Positions 1 to 14,434 of a stretch of 64,000 bases of DNA are shown one piece after another. Source of the DNA: Agrocybe praecox (lineage: Eukaryota > Basidiomycota > Agaricomycetes > Agaricales > Agrocybaceae); assembly GCA_964017145.1 (NCBI GenBank), contig OZ024841.1, positions 1,488,001 to 1,552,000 of the forward strand, given 5' to 3'. The notes under the pieces are model-generated. The model saw only the letters and a list, made by a program, of their open reading frames with translations, made no database searches and had not been told where the DNA came from. The position numbers and the translations under genes are program-made. The first letter of the stretch is position 1, and every line of letters begins with the position of its first letter.

Positions 1-926
1 AGGGGATGGTGATGGCTCTTATCTGAGGAGCAAGACAGGTGCCTGGGGAACGGCGTGATGGAGTTGCCGGTTTATATAGTGAAAATAAGCGCCCATTGAC
101 TCTTTAGTGTTCGATTCATCTTTATTTATCTTCAACTTCCTTCCATTGCCCTATGACCTGATGATTTTGTAATTTTGACTCCATTGATGGTTTGAATATC
201 AAATCCCACATACATTGTTTTAATATCGCCTCGAGGTTGAAACAATGATACAGAACGTCCGAAAAAGACAAATGTATTGTTTCTGTCTCATGTACGACTC
301 TTCAACAAATAATACTGTAATCTGCGTAAGGTGGCTACATAATCCTGAAGAATCAGATTGCCTCGCGTCCGACATGCGGCTTAACTTTAAGCGGCGTAGG
401 TGACTCACGAGACCCGTGTGAAGTGGCAGGCACTCCTGGGCTTCATCAACAGATAGCTTTTGTCTTTTCTAAGCCAAAAAGTGGTCTACCTTGTGCATCG
501 CCAGGAAATCTGATCCAATACTGGGCGTGAAGAACAATTCCCGGCGGGTTTCTCTTTCTACAAGCGAGAGTCAGAGATAAATATTATGTCGCCAGAGTTT
601 TCGCCAGGTTGAAGGTCCACATAAATATTGCTATTTACAGGCCTTGAACTACAGGACAGACCAGAGACAGAAGTTGTATATACAAAGACGGTGAAGCTTT
701 AAGTCAAACGTTCTTGCGCATTCATTGAAGGAATAAGTATGTGGTTGTCAAGAAGAAAGCAGGATCCGGAATTGGAGAAAGTGGATTTGCAGTTGCGTAA
801 CCGAATCCATTGTTAGGCAGCAGCTACCAGGGCAAACAAACTTCGTCAATGCTTTGTACCCGGATTCGGTACACCGTTCAGTCCCGACTCGCACATTATC
901 GTCACAACTCCTTTCTTTTTTGAGCA
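1..926. other. Intergenic, no gene recognised
   Basis: I see no convincing coding exon on either strand. Open frames are short and have no recognisable family features. The last 100 bases or so should hold the promoter of the plus-strand gene that starts at 927. Pyrimidine-rich sequence lies just before its ATG. No clear TATA box was identified. Confidence 0.5.
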
Positions 927-1906
927 ATGTTTCGGTCTGCTTCTCGCTTGGTAAATATTGAAAATCATAGAAAGGATATCCAACTTTCTAAAGCCAAAAT
1001 TTTAGCCGAGAAGGGCTCTTCTGTCAGCGACAGTCGCCGGAACAGCTGTCGGCCTACACGATCCTTCAAAGGTATGTGCAAATCTAATATATTGTGTCGA
1101 GGAATGCCCGGCTAAAGAAAAATATTCACGAATAGCTCTCCATATATCCAGAGCCGACGCCTGATATCGTCCTCGTAGATTCTCCATCGGAACTAGAGAA
1201 ACAAATCGGTGTAGCACGCCGCCATGTCTTCCGCACATACTCGGACGCCCGTGCGCATGTTCAAGGATGGATATCCAAGTGGATTGGCGTCGAGCATGCA
1301 GTAGAAAGTGCGTAACGCTATTTCTTATCACACAGGCATATCATTGAACATGCATCATAAAATCTAGACCGAGTAAAGTCCATCATCTCCCCCGAAGAAT
1401 CCATGACTCCCAACCTGTTATACGTCGGGGTTGCTACACTCACAGGGTCAATCCTAGGAAGAAACCGTATTCTATTCACCCGCCTACTTCTCCCACCCAT
1501 CTTCCTCGTTGCTTCTGCCAAATATTTCATTCCCAAAACAACTCACAACCTCTCGTCATACCTCGGCAATCTCGAAGAGACCTACCTCCCTCAAGTCGCT
1601 GAGAAACACGAGATCGCAAAGGCACACTCTGCTATGACCTGGGAACGCGTCAAGGATGCTACCAAGAACGGCAGGGAACAGATTAACCATGGAGCTGTTG
1701 TTGCTATTGCAAAAGTTCAAGAGGCGACTGGCCTGAAACTCCAGGAGACGTTAGGCTGGAAAGCAGAAGCTAAAAAGGCCTTTGCTGAGGCCAAGGCAGA
1801 GGCTGCGAAGGTTTTGGATGAGGTGGAGAAACCTGTCGAGAAAGACGTCGCAGATGTCAAGGAAGCAGTCGCGAAAGAGGTTGAGGAAGTTAAGAACGCC
1901 TCATGA
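927..1906 (+). CDS. MICOS complex subunit, Mic26/Mic27 (apolipoprotein O-like) family
   Basis: Probable inner-mitochondrial-membrane protein of the MICOS complex, which shapes cristae junctions. Spliced by eye from four exons: 927-950, 1006-1071, 1136-1307 and 1368-1906. Each join preserves frame and has GT/AG borders. The N-terminus is short, basic and rich in Ser/Arg (MFRSASRLPRRALL), as expected for mitochondrial import. It is followed by a hydrophobic stretch and the family-like motif LSIYPEPTPDIVLVD. A predicted helix (HVFRTYSDARAHVQGW) comes next. Membrane segments lie in exon 4 (TPNLLYVGVATLTGSILG and FTRLLLPPIFLVASAKY), with YIPKT-like FIPKT after them. The C-terminal third is a Lys/Glu/Ala-rich helix. 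Length, about 270 residues, fits the family. Mic26 and Mic27 cannot be told apart here. The exon joins are inferred. Confidence 0.82.
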
Positions 1907-3090
1907 CGTTTTCTCGTATAGATTATTATTCTATTTCTCACCACTGATTGAATTAAGGTTCAAAATTACTAGACGTTGCAGAAGCCCAATGGCCGAGTGC
2001 TTCAAAACAGTGTTTGCGATCTAGACTCTACAGAGAAGGGAACATTATGTGAGTGCCTCAGTAATGCGGAGAGCAAGTCTAGATGTCACAGATAACGACG
2101 TTGTTCTGGATGACAATTTGAGAATAGAAGTGATTTACGGAGAAGTGATTTACGGGAAAACTTCCCTCGAATTTCAAGCCTGTTAACCGCTCATTTCTCG
2201 GAGAAATTACTGCTGGTGAAAGGGGATTGGCTGCTTCATTAGGGTTTTCCGTTGAACGCAAGAGGGACAAACTCCTCAGAGCGAACTGGGACGAATCAGC
2301 TTTCAAACAAGATGCTCTAATTAGGCTACCTCGTTTGATCTTAACATCATTGGACCTTGTCTGCTCGACGAAAATGAATAGGAACGAGCCCCTTGAGGCC
2401 CTGATGACTCGGCTTTCAAGTTTCAAAATTCAAACAAGGTTGCCACTAGACCTTATCTGCAGCGCGAACGACCTATTTGTACGGTAAGCGAAAACCTTGT
2501 CTCTGGCATTTGCAAGGTCGACGTACGTGCAACGTATGGCAGTTGCTGGATCCAATCAATTACTATAAAGCAAGCTATGGGATTGGCACTATCTAGCAGA
2601 CATTACCTATCACACTGTGTCACGGAGCGCTCAATGCTATACATAAAGTGTTTGCAGAAATCATGACCCTTGTTTCAAAAATGGAGTACTGTAAATCGAC
2701 CACGCACTTTCTATGTAATCTTCCTAACTTCGGTACAACGCCAATGTGGAGGAACCTGTTAACAGCAAACAATCCGATGAAAATGCTACAGCTTTATAAA
2801 AGAGGACGCCGCCTCGCGTAAAGCGCTATACTAATAGCGAATAAAAGGAAATGTAAGTACGAATGGGTGATACACTAACTACTACTACGATTTAAATATG
2901 CAGATAATGCTGAATGATGATGATGCTAATGTGTTGTTCTACGATGGTTCGTTCGTTCGTGTGTGCGGGGTCATATGCAAAAAATGAAAGCGAGGGAATA
3001 TAAACGCAACTATCGTTAAAGTGGTAAACGTAAAGTAAAAGATTTGATAAATATGTAAAAAAGGGCAAGTGTAAAAGAACAAAGAAAAGT
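1907..3090. other. Intergenic between Mic26/27-like gene and HAPSTR1-like gene
   Basis: No recognisable gene. It holds the 3' flanks of two convergent genes. A small direct duplication, gaagtgatttacgg, occurs twice in a row near 2128-2157. Other open frames have no coding signature I can defend. Confidence 0.5.
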
Positions 3091-4229
3091 TTATCGTCTG
3101 GCCACGCGTTTCCGGTCCCGTCCTTCGTCCTCCTCGATGTCCATGTCTTCTGGATTGACTTGGATGATGTTGATATTTGGATTGTGAGGTTGCAGTTGCG
3201 TGAGATTGCGTGAGCTTCGTGTCCGTCGTTTGCTGAGACTTGATCCATTGTTGCCGTTGTTACTACTGCCAACTCCACCGCCTGGCGAAGACATCGTCGA
3301 AGAAGCCCCTCCACCAATAGAGATGGCCGTAGATGGAGACACCGAGTCGAGCATCCTCATTACTGCATGTCGTCGCTTGGACCCGATAACGACGGGGGTT
3401 TCTGGAAAGGGAACAGGACCGTCGAAAGAATCCGAAAAGAATGTGGGATTACTTGGGTAAGGAGGGAGTGCAGAAAGTCGAAAAGATTCCTTTGTGGGTG
3501 GTGGCCGAGACTTTGGCGGGCGTGTAAGACTTGTCCGTGGTGGAAGTAACGTGGGCGGCGGTGAAGGCGATGAAGGTTCTGAGGGCGCCCGAGTACTCGT
3601 ATGAGATGCAGGAGAATTGGGAGTCGGCAGGGATGATGAGGATTCCTACAAGAATATACGTGTCAGAAAACATATAAAGAAATAAAATAAAAACATACAG
3701 GTTCCTTGGGCTGAACAGTTGGCATCGTTTTCTTTGTTGTTTCCGATTTCGTGGGTACAACAGCCGGCACTGTCGGGCGTGGTGTTAGCCTGTTATCTCT
3801 GTCCTCGTCCTCTTCCTCTTCCTCTTCTCTGGCCTTGATAGCATCTAGTCTTGCCTCTGTCCAATCCATGATTCTACCAATAGACATTCCATCACCATCC
3901 ACCGCGTGAGACGATGAGCCTGAGGGTGCCTGCCCGATGTCACTCGCTGAGACTCCTTGCTGGATAAAATTCAATTGATCCTGACAAGCAGCAGCATAGC
4001 CAGCGTTATAGGCCCTCTTTGCGTTCTTTCGTGAAGATCGATAAAGGGTCGTTATGCTCAATGCAGCAGCTGCAAACAAGTTCAATTTTAGTCAATCTTT
4101 TCGTTCTTGTGCCGCACAAAAACATGACAACAAAATCGTACCTTTGAAATCGTTGAGAAGCTCCTTCTCCGCATTCTGCTGTCCGTTTGGTAATGAGCTC
4201 GCAAGCGTGTTGAGGTTGAGGGACTCCAT
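3091..4229 (-). CDS. HAPSTR1/TAPR1-like stress-response protein (PF15251-type)
   Basis: Three exons by eye on the minus strand: 4229-4142, 4069-3699 and 3645-3091, giving about 337 residues. The N-terminal 75 residues contain the only conserved block: a helix reading AAALSITTLYRSSRKNAKRAYNAGY, broken here as AAALSITTLYRSS then KRAYNAGYAAACQDQLNF. Its spacing resembles the human HAPSTR1 (C16orf72/TAPR1) core, where a similar ATAV..LYK and GY pattern occurs. The rest is low-complexity: an acidic run (EEEEEEDED), proline/serine-rich linkers, a KRRTR basic patch, a second basic KRRH stretch and an acidic-basic tail. This composition suggests a nuclear or intrinsically disordered protein. In animals HAPSTR1 partners the ubiquitin ligase HUWE1; whether that holds in fungi is unknown. 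The family call rests on remembered sequence similarity and is moderate. The splice joins keep a single open frame and are more secure. Confidence 0.6.
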
Positions 4230-5620
4230 CGTCAAAGCCTCTGGTCAAGAGTTGCCCAATGCGCAACCCGCCATTGAACAATCTATAGACTATGGTGGAT
4301 TACATAATATTTTTAATCAGTCACGTTACTTGCATTCCTTTCCCATTTGGAAGTTGCTTTAGTCTTCTGTTTTGTCAATCTTTTGTTTTTTTGGGGGGCA
4401 GAATCTATATTTCAAAACTAAAACAATTATTAAAATTGAACTCACTATTACTTCCATTCACACGGTTATGCCTGGACTAAGATCCAGGTTGTGTCATGTA
4501 CAAGTCATGTATGCATGTTACTCTTTATGGCTACCTTTTTAAAACTCCGCTTCGTTCCTCCGGCCGGCCTCAGGAGCCGATATAAGAAAAGGTGGCTTCC
4601 AACGAAAAGAAAAAAAGAGAAAAATTATCTCGAATGCATCTCACTTGAGTCGAAGTTAAAGAACGTAAAACATCTAATGGTCATCGCCCACATATTGTGA
4701 GCCATGTAAATGTTCTCTCTTGTGATGGATCTGCATACTACGAAGTGCAAGTTGGTACCAAAGAGAAAATTATCCAGGGATATGAAATATAGCAGGGATT
4801 TATTTGATATGTCATTCTCCTAGGTACCGTACGCCGTAATTTTTGCTATAGGAGAGTTAGAATAAGAGATTATATCCTTTCACCTCAAAATTTCAAAATG
4901 CTGCTACTCCAGCGTTCCATGTCTGTGAAGGCCGCACAACGAGTTTCAATCATCAAGCCATAGCACATTTCTAGTTTACGGTTGGTAGCCCAAGCATAGA
5001 GTCATATAAGGGATATGGACAGATTAATGCGTCCAAGACCGTCTGGACGATGTACAGAACATTGGGCCCTGGGTCAACTATCAACAGACTCATTTATAAA
5101 AATCGCCTAGATCAAACATGGGCGCCTACATGTGGCTGCTGATTAGTTTTAGGATGGTTTCAATATCTGGTGTACCTCAGTAGATGCTTGACGAAGATGA
5201 ATAGTAGGGAAATAGGACAAGTTCTAAGAAAAACTGAGAAGTCTTAGGTTATGTCGATGACAAAATCCAGGTCGCCGGTAGCTACGAGGGCTGGACAGAG
5301 ATGTCGCTTGGGAAGCCAGGGGAAACACTAGCTTCCCTAGAAAATGTGCTAGGAAAAGGTCGTGTACTAATATTACTGATAAGTATAAATTTAAACATTA
5401 AGAATGCCCTGTAAAGTGTTATACATTACATTTTCAGGAATGAAGATTGTTACCTACAGGCATTTCCGCAGCCAGAATGTGAAGCACTGCTCGGGTTTCT
5501 GTGTGTAAATTTAGGGATTCGCATAGTATGGTATGCTTGGTATATAATATGCTGCTGTGGTATAAAAGAGCTACAAAACGACGGTAAACAGCATCGAGTC
5601 CAATTCGTCTCTTTTACACA
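4230..5620. other. Intergenic, promoter side of HAPSTR1-like gene
   Basis: No recognisable gene on either strand. The left end should contain the promoter of the minus-strand gene starting at 4229. Near the right end is a good TATA candidate (5561-5566) that belongs with the small ORF at 5621. Confidence 0.45.
5561..5566 (+). promoter_or_regulatory. TATA-box candidate of small secreted-protein relic
   Basis: TATAAA lies 60 bases before the ATG at 5621, in the context ggtataaaagagc. Its survival next to a gutted coding region suggests the locus once had a strong core promoter. It may still be transcribed. Confidence 0.45.
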
Positions 5621-5752
5621 ATGAAGTTCTCCATTCTCACCACCATCGCCAACTGGCGGAGTCAACAGCACACAGGGAAGATACGAGACCGATCTTTGCG
5701 GTCAGTGGCGCTTCAAAGCTTCAACCCTGGTTCCAACGGCAGCGACGTTTAA
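5621..5752 (+). pseudogene. Internally deleted, frame-shifted paralog of the secreted protein at 28687
   Basis: The start looks like a signal-peptide beginning (MKFSILTTIA). It runs straight into sequence matching the last exon of the intact gene at 28687-29568. In a shifted frame one reads YETDLCGQWRF, where the intact gene has YETDLCGQWRY. After a small insertion the original frame returns as NPGSNGSDV and a stop, where the intact gene ends DPGSNGSDV. The middle of the protein, with all its cysteine-bearing exons, is missing. An intact 43-residue frame remains, so a short peptide could still be made, but most of it is out of frame. It is best described as a deletion relic. Confidence 0.7.
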
Positions 5753-8566
5753 GCTCCCATCTGGGAAGTTCAAAATACCTTCAATATTTTTTTAATTACT
5801 TACAAATATAATATATATAAATCCTAATATAGATACTTTTGGTACTACTGTTCTCAAGCCTGCAGGAAAATTGAAATATCATCCCTTCAGCCTAAATATT
5901 CAAGCTCAAGCCTAAATGCATACAGGGAAACATATCTCGTTGTGAAAGCTCCAACCTACAGGCTCATTGTCGCATTAATTTATATTCTCGTCAGAGTCTT
6001 TACTATTTAGTGGCATAAATTTTTTATCTTTCAAACTGATGGGAAACGACAATTACACTTATAATATGCCACCGGTTTTCAAACCAAGTTAATTGCCGAA
6101 TGTGCCGAATGTCGGAATTGTCCATCCTGTCATCTGTGCTCACGCCACCCTGGGAGTTTTCGTTGTTGTTCTGCCGTATTGATTCCAAACTTCTGTGTAT
6201 TGACCTGAACCGTTCCACGGTTTCCCGACTCCGTTAACATATTTTTATCTACGTATGTATTTTCTCTTATAGGCGGCAATTTATTCTCACCACCTACATA
6301 GTCTCGTTCAGTTTACGGTATACACCTTTCGCATATCCAACCATGGTTCCAAAGTGGATCACGTACAGGACATGTTAGAATAATCACATCAAGTACCCAG
6401 TATTAGTAGGATTTTTTTCCGTTGGCGGAACGTTGCGAGTGAGATGTATGCAATCAAGACTTTTACTTGTCACGAGTTGGCCCAACGTTGGTGAATCTTC
6501 GGAATCCTATCGAGGACGCATCTATCTCGCACTTTGCTCGACGTATCCGAAGAAGATACGTACGCATACATATAATATCATGCTTCAATTGTGAATTGAC
6601 CTCTGAATCGCTTTCTTCCTGTCTGTCGAAGAATGCAGGGTTGAATGTCCCCGACTCATAGCTTATTTCCTCGTCATTAAAATTGGAGACTTTACGCTGG
6701 GAGTGGTAGTGACGCGTACATATGTACTAGTGGGGTTTCTAAAGTGGGTCTCAATATCTTTATTGTGCACATATTCAGTGAGTGCTCTTGTTATTATCAA
6801 TGGTTTGCCGGGCTTGAATTACCAGGGGACTGGATATCGTGCGCTTAGACGAAAATTCTCCCATATCAAGTCTTATCTGCTGGAGGCGCAGTCAATGTCT
6901 ACTCGTTGCTACGACGCTTAGAAGCGCGCAGCACTATGTGTGGGATTTGACTGATTGTCTGCTCTTTAAAACAGCGCGGATGGTGGATGTATTTTCTCTC
7001 TTCTGGATTTAGTCATTGTTGCGGATTAGCGTAGGTGGGTTTCGATGTCGACCTCTATGATCAGTGATGCGCTGACCGAAACATCCTGCTTACAGGTTGC
7101 GCTGACTGGACCTGCGTGGCCCTTCTGTCAGCTAATCCTCCGAACTACCCCTTCGCATACCGATATCACTCCTTAATATTTGATCTACATCTTAATCCAC
7201 ATGGTAGAGCTTTCGAGGAACGACATCCATGATCTCTTGGCGGTGGTAGCGATCATTGACTTAAGTTCTCCGAGCATCGTCGTTTCAAGATACATGGAGG
7301 TGAGCTCTGGTTGAGCAGGATTTCGAAGTTGGGGTGGCTAAAGCATAGGTTCATGCGTTACTCCACGGGTCCTTTCAGGTAGGAATAATGCGACGAGTAA
7401 TTTTTAACGATCAGCGTTCAGCCTCGTTCATGCGATTAACTTCAAGTTTTCCATCATTCTACTTTACTCGGGCAACGATATTATTCTCATTTCACTTACA
7501 CAGGCTTAGGCCAATCGGATGGGGGCGATTACAAGGTTTCTCCGGACTGGATGATATAAAAAATTTCAGGGATTGTACGGGTGCTTGACTGTGTTGGATG
7601 AACTCGGGTACATTCTTATGTCTCCGCTTGGGAACCTTTTCTGAGAGTCTCTCACTATCGAGGGATTGCCGAACGGACAAGGACCCTCGAAATGGATGTG
7701 GTAGGATCAATAAAAGGCAAGTAACGATGGTATTTGACTGGGTAAAACAAGGTTGACAATGGAACAATTATTTATAGATATGTTCTCCATGCGAAGCACC
7801 GACGGCCCTGATCGATTCCGATTTACCGAAGCTCGACTGCCTACTATTTAAAGGTGGCTGTACAACCCAGGTACAAGTCCTTACTCAGACGGCTTCTATT
7901 TTCGTTCGTCTTCTTGGACATCCAACAAACGCGGCTCTCACCCCCGTCGAACGGGTAATGTCTATGGGCAAGGAAATCCGAATCCGAAACGACGCCTCTG
8001 CACTTCTTGGGAAATCTACGAAGGCTCTTCATTGCCGGTTCCTCGATAACTCTTCCGGGTCACAGACATCTCTGTGAATATCCGAGAATGATGACGCTTT
8101 TAAAACATTTAAAGCTCTTGGGCGACATTTTACCCACTCTGGACAGTGAACGTGTAATAAAAACACGTTCCTACAAGCTGTTTCATAGGTGTCTCTATTT
8201 GGGTGTCTTTATTTGGGTGTCTTGTTCCGTCTCTCGCGCTGGGTGGCAAGTGAAAACGACAACAAAATGAAGACGGTTCAAATTTTATGATCTCCCATGG
8301 GTCTGGTTTGGCAGTCTCAAATGTCTTGATGTCGCTTCACACCAGCTTTTACGGTATCGCACGCTTATTACGTGCCGCTCTTCTGGGTCATATCTCTCCA
8401 TACAGTGGCAACATTTCGAGATCTGGTGTCGTTCTTTTGGCTCGACATGTTCTCATCAACTATGCCCAACCGAAATTCGTATAAGAGCAGACGAGGTTTC
8501 AGCATCCATCTTCAGGATACTCAAGTACTCTCTCAGACACAGTCAAGCAGCTAAACAACCATCGAA
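5753..8566. other. Long gene-poor stretch upstream of peroxidase
   Basis: About 2.8 kb without a gene I can support. It is AT-rich just after the relic (5780-5830), then unremarkable. The final part should include the peroxidase promoter. A weak TATA-like tataag lies at 8480-8485, about 85 bases before the ATG. Small direct repeats (tgtctttatttggg, near 8191-8222) are present. I saw no terminal repeats or transposase-like reading frame. Confidence 0.45.
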
Positions 8567-9955
<1,389 letters not shown>

Positions 9956-10198
9956 AGGATAAGCCTTCGATCGTGTAGCGACTGGTCATCGTGGAACACA
10001 ATATAGATTATTTATGTACATGGTGTTCTTTGTAAAGTTTTCGTTGTAAAAGTGTCGTAATATTATTTTCTCTTTTCTTTTACATAGCAAAGGGTTTTAA
10101 GTGCACCGAAGGCTCCAATTCGTTTTTTAAGAAGCAAAATCGGTACCATTTACATGTTTTTCCCCAATAAAAAAGAAACACTATTGTCCAATATGGCT

Positions 10199-12908
10199 TC
10201 AAGGCAGTACACGAACGGTGATGGTGTGCTTGCCTCCTGGCAAAGGAATGTCGTATACGCCATCTTCACTTTGCAGATGATCAACGTCTATCTCCACTCC
10301 AGCCGGTCCCGCTTCGACGCTATCCGTCAATAAACTCGGGATAGTCACTACACCCTCAGTACCTATCGGAACATCGACATCGATTACAAGGATTTCGATG
10401 TTTCCCTTACTACCGGCCTTCGGTACAGAGCGCGTTATGGACCACTTAACACCGAACCAGCCCAAGTCAGTCTCGAACCCTCCCTCGACTTCATTTGGAA
10501 AGTCGACACCATTTGGGGTTTGGGCGCTGGCAGAACCACCAATGTGTGGCGCAACGCGCCAGGTCCTTCCTTGTGGGGAAGTCACGGTCAATCCAAGGAC
10601 GTAAAATGTCAACGCGGAGGTAGGCCCTGAGCTCCATCCATGTGCGTGCGAAGTATATGCTGGATCATTGTTGTACCCACGGTAATAACGATATCTGTGT
10701 GAATGTTGCTGGTAAATAATAATAATAATGACGATGATGGGATATACTATAGCTGTTTTGGTGTTGGATATTTGATTTTGACTTACGCTAGAGATCCGTT
10801 CCCTGTGAATCCTTCCAAGAGCGTGCTTTGGACTGAGATGTTGGTGTACAACATGTATCCCCATGTACGACGAATTAGATCAAGAGCACGCTCGTCATGA
10901 CCAGCTTCGAAATGAGCTTGTATCTGTGACAAGACGCCAGCGATACATTGTCACCCAAAAAAAATAAAATCAAATACTGGTTTGCAATGACTCACCTCAA
11001 ACCCACTTATAAATGGGCTGATCGTGTCCGGTAATTCTGGCGGTATGGCCCCTAATTGGTTCCAGAATTTGGTCAAACCCTCACTGACACTGTTCTTTTG
11101 TGTATCGTTCATGGTGACATTGAAGAGGACCGCGAAAGAGTTGGCATCCTGGGGACATAACGTTGCCGTCGTATTATCTCGATACATCCCTAGTTCTTCC
11201 ACCCAGAACGCGTCGTTGAACTTCTGTTTGAGCGCTGTGGCGTTTCGCGTGTACGTTGATGAGAGTGAAGTCAAGTTGAGGTTGGATGCCAGCGACGACG
11301 CCGTTGTCAACACCTGCATTCGTTGACATCCCCAGGGTTAAAATGGATATACCTTTGCATGTTACTTGCTGCACTCGCCTTGTACAGAATAGCGTTTCCT
11401 TCAGAGCTAAAGCCACCACCAGCCTGACGTGCCCAGTCCCGAAGACCCGTAATATCCATCAGCCCAGTTCCACTATAGTCCACTTTGCCCTCCACAAACG
11501 CCACAGCTTTAGTATAATTGGTCCAGACATTTTGCAGCCATTCGACATCGCCAGAAAACATGAAATAATTGTCTGGAGACGTCATAAGTAAAACATTGAC
11601 TAGTAGCAGAAATCCTCGACAAGAAAACCAACTCACAAGCACCAATTAGAGTCCACATATGATAAGTATCAGACCCTTGTTGGCTCAACGGAGGCCCGCT
11701 TTCAGGTAATGCACCAGTTTTAGAGTTCTGAGCGGCGAACATGGTAGCAAGCGCGTTCCTTGTTGGGAGTAAATCATTCGTAGAAACGAATTGAGCCGGT
11801 ACAGCTATGCCCATGTCACCAGGCCATACAGCCCTATTCGAAGTCCATATTTTAGTGAAGACAAGGGTCAGAAATAAACATGCGATACTTGCCTGTCCCT
11901 CTTCGCCCCGTCGACGATTATTGGTCCAGCAACTCCAAGAGTAGCATCGTTCTCCCAGGCTGTGTCGGGATTTTGTGGTAAGATCAGCATACCAAGAACT
12001 TTGTAAACAAAGATTTCTGGGAAGAACACTCACAGCCAGCAGCAGCAAACGGAACCTTTCTACCTGTATCGAGTGGAACGGTGTTCGTCTGAACAGTGTA
12101 CGCACCCGCATACCACACTACAAACGGAGAAGGTCAAAAAGTCTGACTTAGACGCTTTGACTGGGATAGAAATTCGCACTCACCTTTGGTTAAAAAGTCT
12201 TCATCTTCCATCCCTGGATCCTGCGTATAAAAGTACCCAGAATATGCTCTCATATCATCGACATGTGGCATGAAAGAGATAGAACAAGACACATTCGAAA
12301 TCAGAAGCGAGGACGTTGGGTTATCGGAAATAATAGTCAGATATCGAAAGCCTCCTCGTAGGGAAGAAGCAGGCTGTGTCCAATGAATTAGACTCGTAGC
12401 CGGACTCGATGGCGGAGAAACCGAGACGCGCAAGACGCCATCGTATGTTGTGTTTTCGGATGGAAAAGACGAGTCATCCGAAGCAGTTGGTCGAATGAAT
12501 AATGGTGATTCGGTGAACGATAAAGAGAAGGATGATTCAAATGACGCAGAAGCAGGGTGAAGATCCAGCGAAATCAAGCCACCGACCTATGATTAATGAT
12601 CAATTTTGACTGCAAGTTAAATCCTGGCATACGTAAATAAATAATGTCGATGAACTAACTTCAACTCCAAAGTCCAATGCTATCCACGTTCCATTCTTCG
12701 TGAAAGTCGCAGCCTTTCCCGAATTTGCCACCAAAGCGTTGCCGTTTTGGATATCTCCAGAACCGCTTGTAGAATGAACAGCGGTGGGGTAGACTGTCCT
12801 AGATGTCGGTGCCAGATTGAATGTATCCCAAGGACCACTAGGAGCTAGAGCTGAACATATCAGTGTGCTCCATAACCAAAATACGAGTTTAAGAGCAAGA
12901 AACATCAT
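10199..12908 (-). CDS. Secreted GH78-type alpha-L-rhamnosidase-like six-hairpin glycosidase
   Basis: Likely extracellular glycosidase acting on rhamnose-containing plant polymers or glycosides. The minus-strand gene has about nine exons. Well-supported joins include 12908-12660, then 12586-12184, and the last exon ends at 10199. The N-terminus has a signal peptide (hydrophobic MMFLALKLVFWLW, then CSALAPSG). A beta-sandwich region with many Asn glycosylation sites follows. Next is the alpha-barrel with the family block DGAKRDRAVWPGDMG (the acidic cluster of GH78 active sites), then DTYHMWTLIGA, GLRDWARQ and HAHGWSSGPTSALTFYVLG near the C-terminus. A beta-domain closes the protein. In bacterial RhaB the second acidic residue of the first cluster is Glu; here that position reads Asp, and I recall the same in fungal relatives. 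Length, about 800 residues, fits. The exact substrate is not shown by sequence. Confidence 0.82.
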
Positions 12909-12950
12909 GTTCAGCGGGTGTCATCGTTTCAGCCCCAATTCCATCGCGCG

Positions 12951-12956
12951 TTTATA
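12951..12956 (-). promoter_or_regulatory. TATA-box candidate of the GH78-type gene
   Basis: TATAAA on the minus strand, about 43 bases before the ATG at 12908. Spacing is plausible for a fungal core promoter with a short 5' leader. Confidence 0.4.
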
Positions 12957-14434
12957 CATTTAAGACGGGCCGCACATAAAACCCATGACTAGTAAAGAAC
13001 CAGAGTCAAATATACATAGTAGGCCTGCAGGTCATCCACGTTATTCCACTATATGTACGGACCGGGACAGATTCTTCGTTCCATTTCCTGTTGACCAGTG
13101 AGGCAAATGACCCAGCCGTGATGGACATCTCGAAACATCGTAATCATTTTCATGTACACATGGTCATCGTACTCGAGTCTTGGAGCCCTGAAGACGTGCT
13201 CTCGATTGGCGACAATAGATGAATCATGATACTAGCAAATCTCTTCAGTGAACTAGTGACGTGGGTGATTATAGGACTCGAAAGGAGACAGAGAAGGTTT
13301 GTTTGCATGTTGTATGTGTTTTCAGGAATAAATTATGCAGAGATGAGTGAAGCTGAAAGGCTGAAATTCTGAAGGTTGACGCGTTGGCGGTGAAGCTGTG
13401 TTGAAGAGTTTTCTGGTCGACGGATTCGGGGACGCTTAGAACCGAACATGCCGTCGGCACATTCGGCATCATTTGGGATCGACGAAGAAGATTGGAAGTA
13501 GATCTTAGATTTATTACCGGGGAGGTCCTAATATCGGAACGACCGGCCCATGGGCTCCCATGGGTCAAGCAACTGCAGTAACACTAAGTATCTATCTGAT
13601 ACATTAGAGAGACCCCAACCTAGGGACTAGATTTTGACTAGATTGTTACGATAATCAAACCATTAACTGTACCCCACCGCCCGGCCAATCCTCGCCCTCT
13701 AAGGTGAGCCCAGCTAACCCATGTCCTAGCCGTCGCACCAGGGCACGGTGTTGGAGTGAGGGCCCAAGAAGAAAAAAAGAACGATGAACTACTAGTACGA
13801 ATCACAAATTCTGCGCGAACCCTCCTAGATTGCAGAAGACGGCCAACACTCAAAGACAACACAACGCGCACCGAACAAAAGCACACACCCCGTCCCAAAT
13901 TTAAATTCTAATCTACAAACACATATTTCTTTTACAAAAAAAAACAACAACGGGACAGAAATACACGGACGATAATAATAGTAGCAATAGTAGTAAGTAT
14001 AGAAAAAAAAGGGGGGTAGTACATGCCTATAGGCAAATAGATAAAAATTTGTAGTTTATTTCGAGTCTTCAGTCGTAACAGAATAAGGTCTGTTTTTGTT
14101 CGTTCTTTCGAGAAGCCGAGTAGAGTTCGTGTTTTCCAGAGGTTGGTTGCGAGTCCTGAAATTTAGTGAGGGAGAATAACGGGGACGGAAAAGGAAAGAA
14201 AAGAAAAAACGGAGACAGGTATGGGGGAGAGGTGCCAAAGGGAAAAAAAGAAAGGTAAACCAAGATATAAAGGAAAAGACATAAGCATAGGCGTGAATCA
14301 AAGAGGAGAAAAAAAAAGATTTCCAAAAGAATCTGAACGAGAAGATGGATAAATGGATAAGGGGGCAGGAATTAAAAAGAAGATAACCAAAACCAATGAA
14401 TCTAGTTTCGAGCCAAGGGGGGAAACAACAGCAT
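12957..14434. other. Intergenic between GH78-type and trehalose-complex genes
   Basis: Both flanking genes run on the minus strand, so this holds the GH78-type upstream region and the 3' flank of the trehalose-complex gene. A purine-rich, low-complexity belt lies at about 13920-14340, giving false long open frames on the minus strand full of Phe/Leu/Ser. No gene is supported. Confidence 0.45.

Noticed and set aside
100..125. gttcgattc, B-box-like
   Set aside because: No stem pairing around it and no A box at the right distance.
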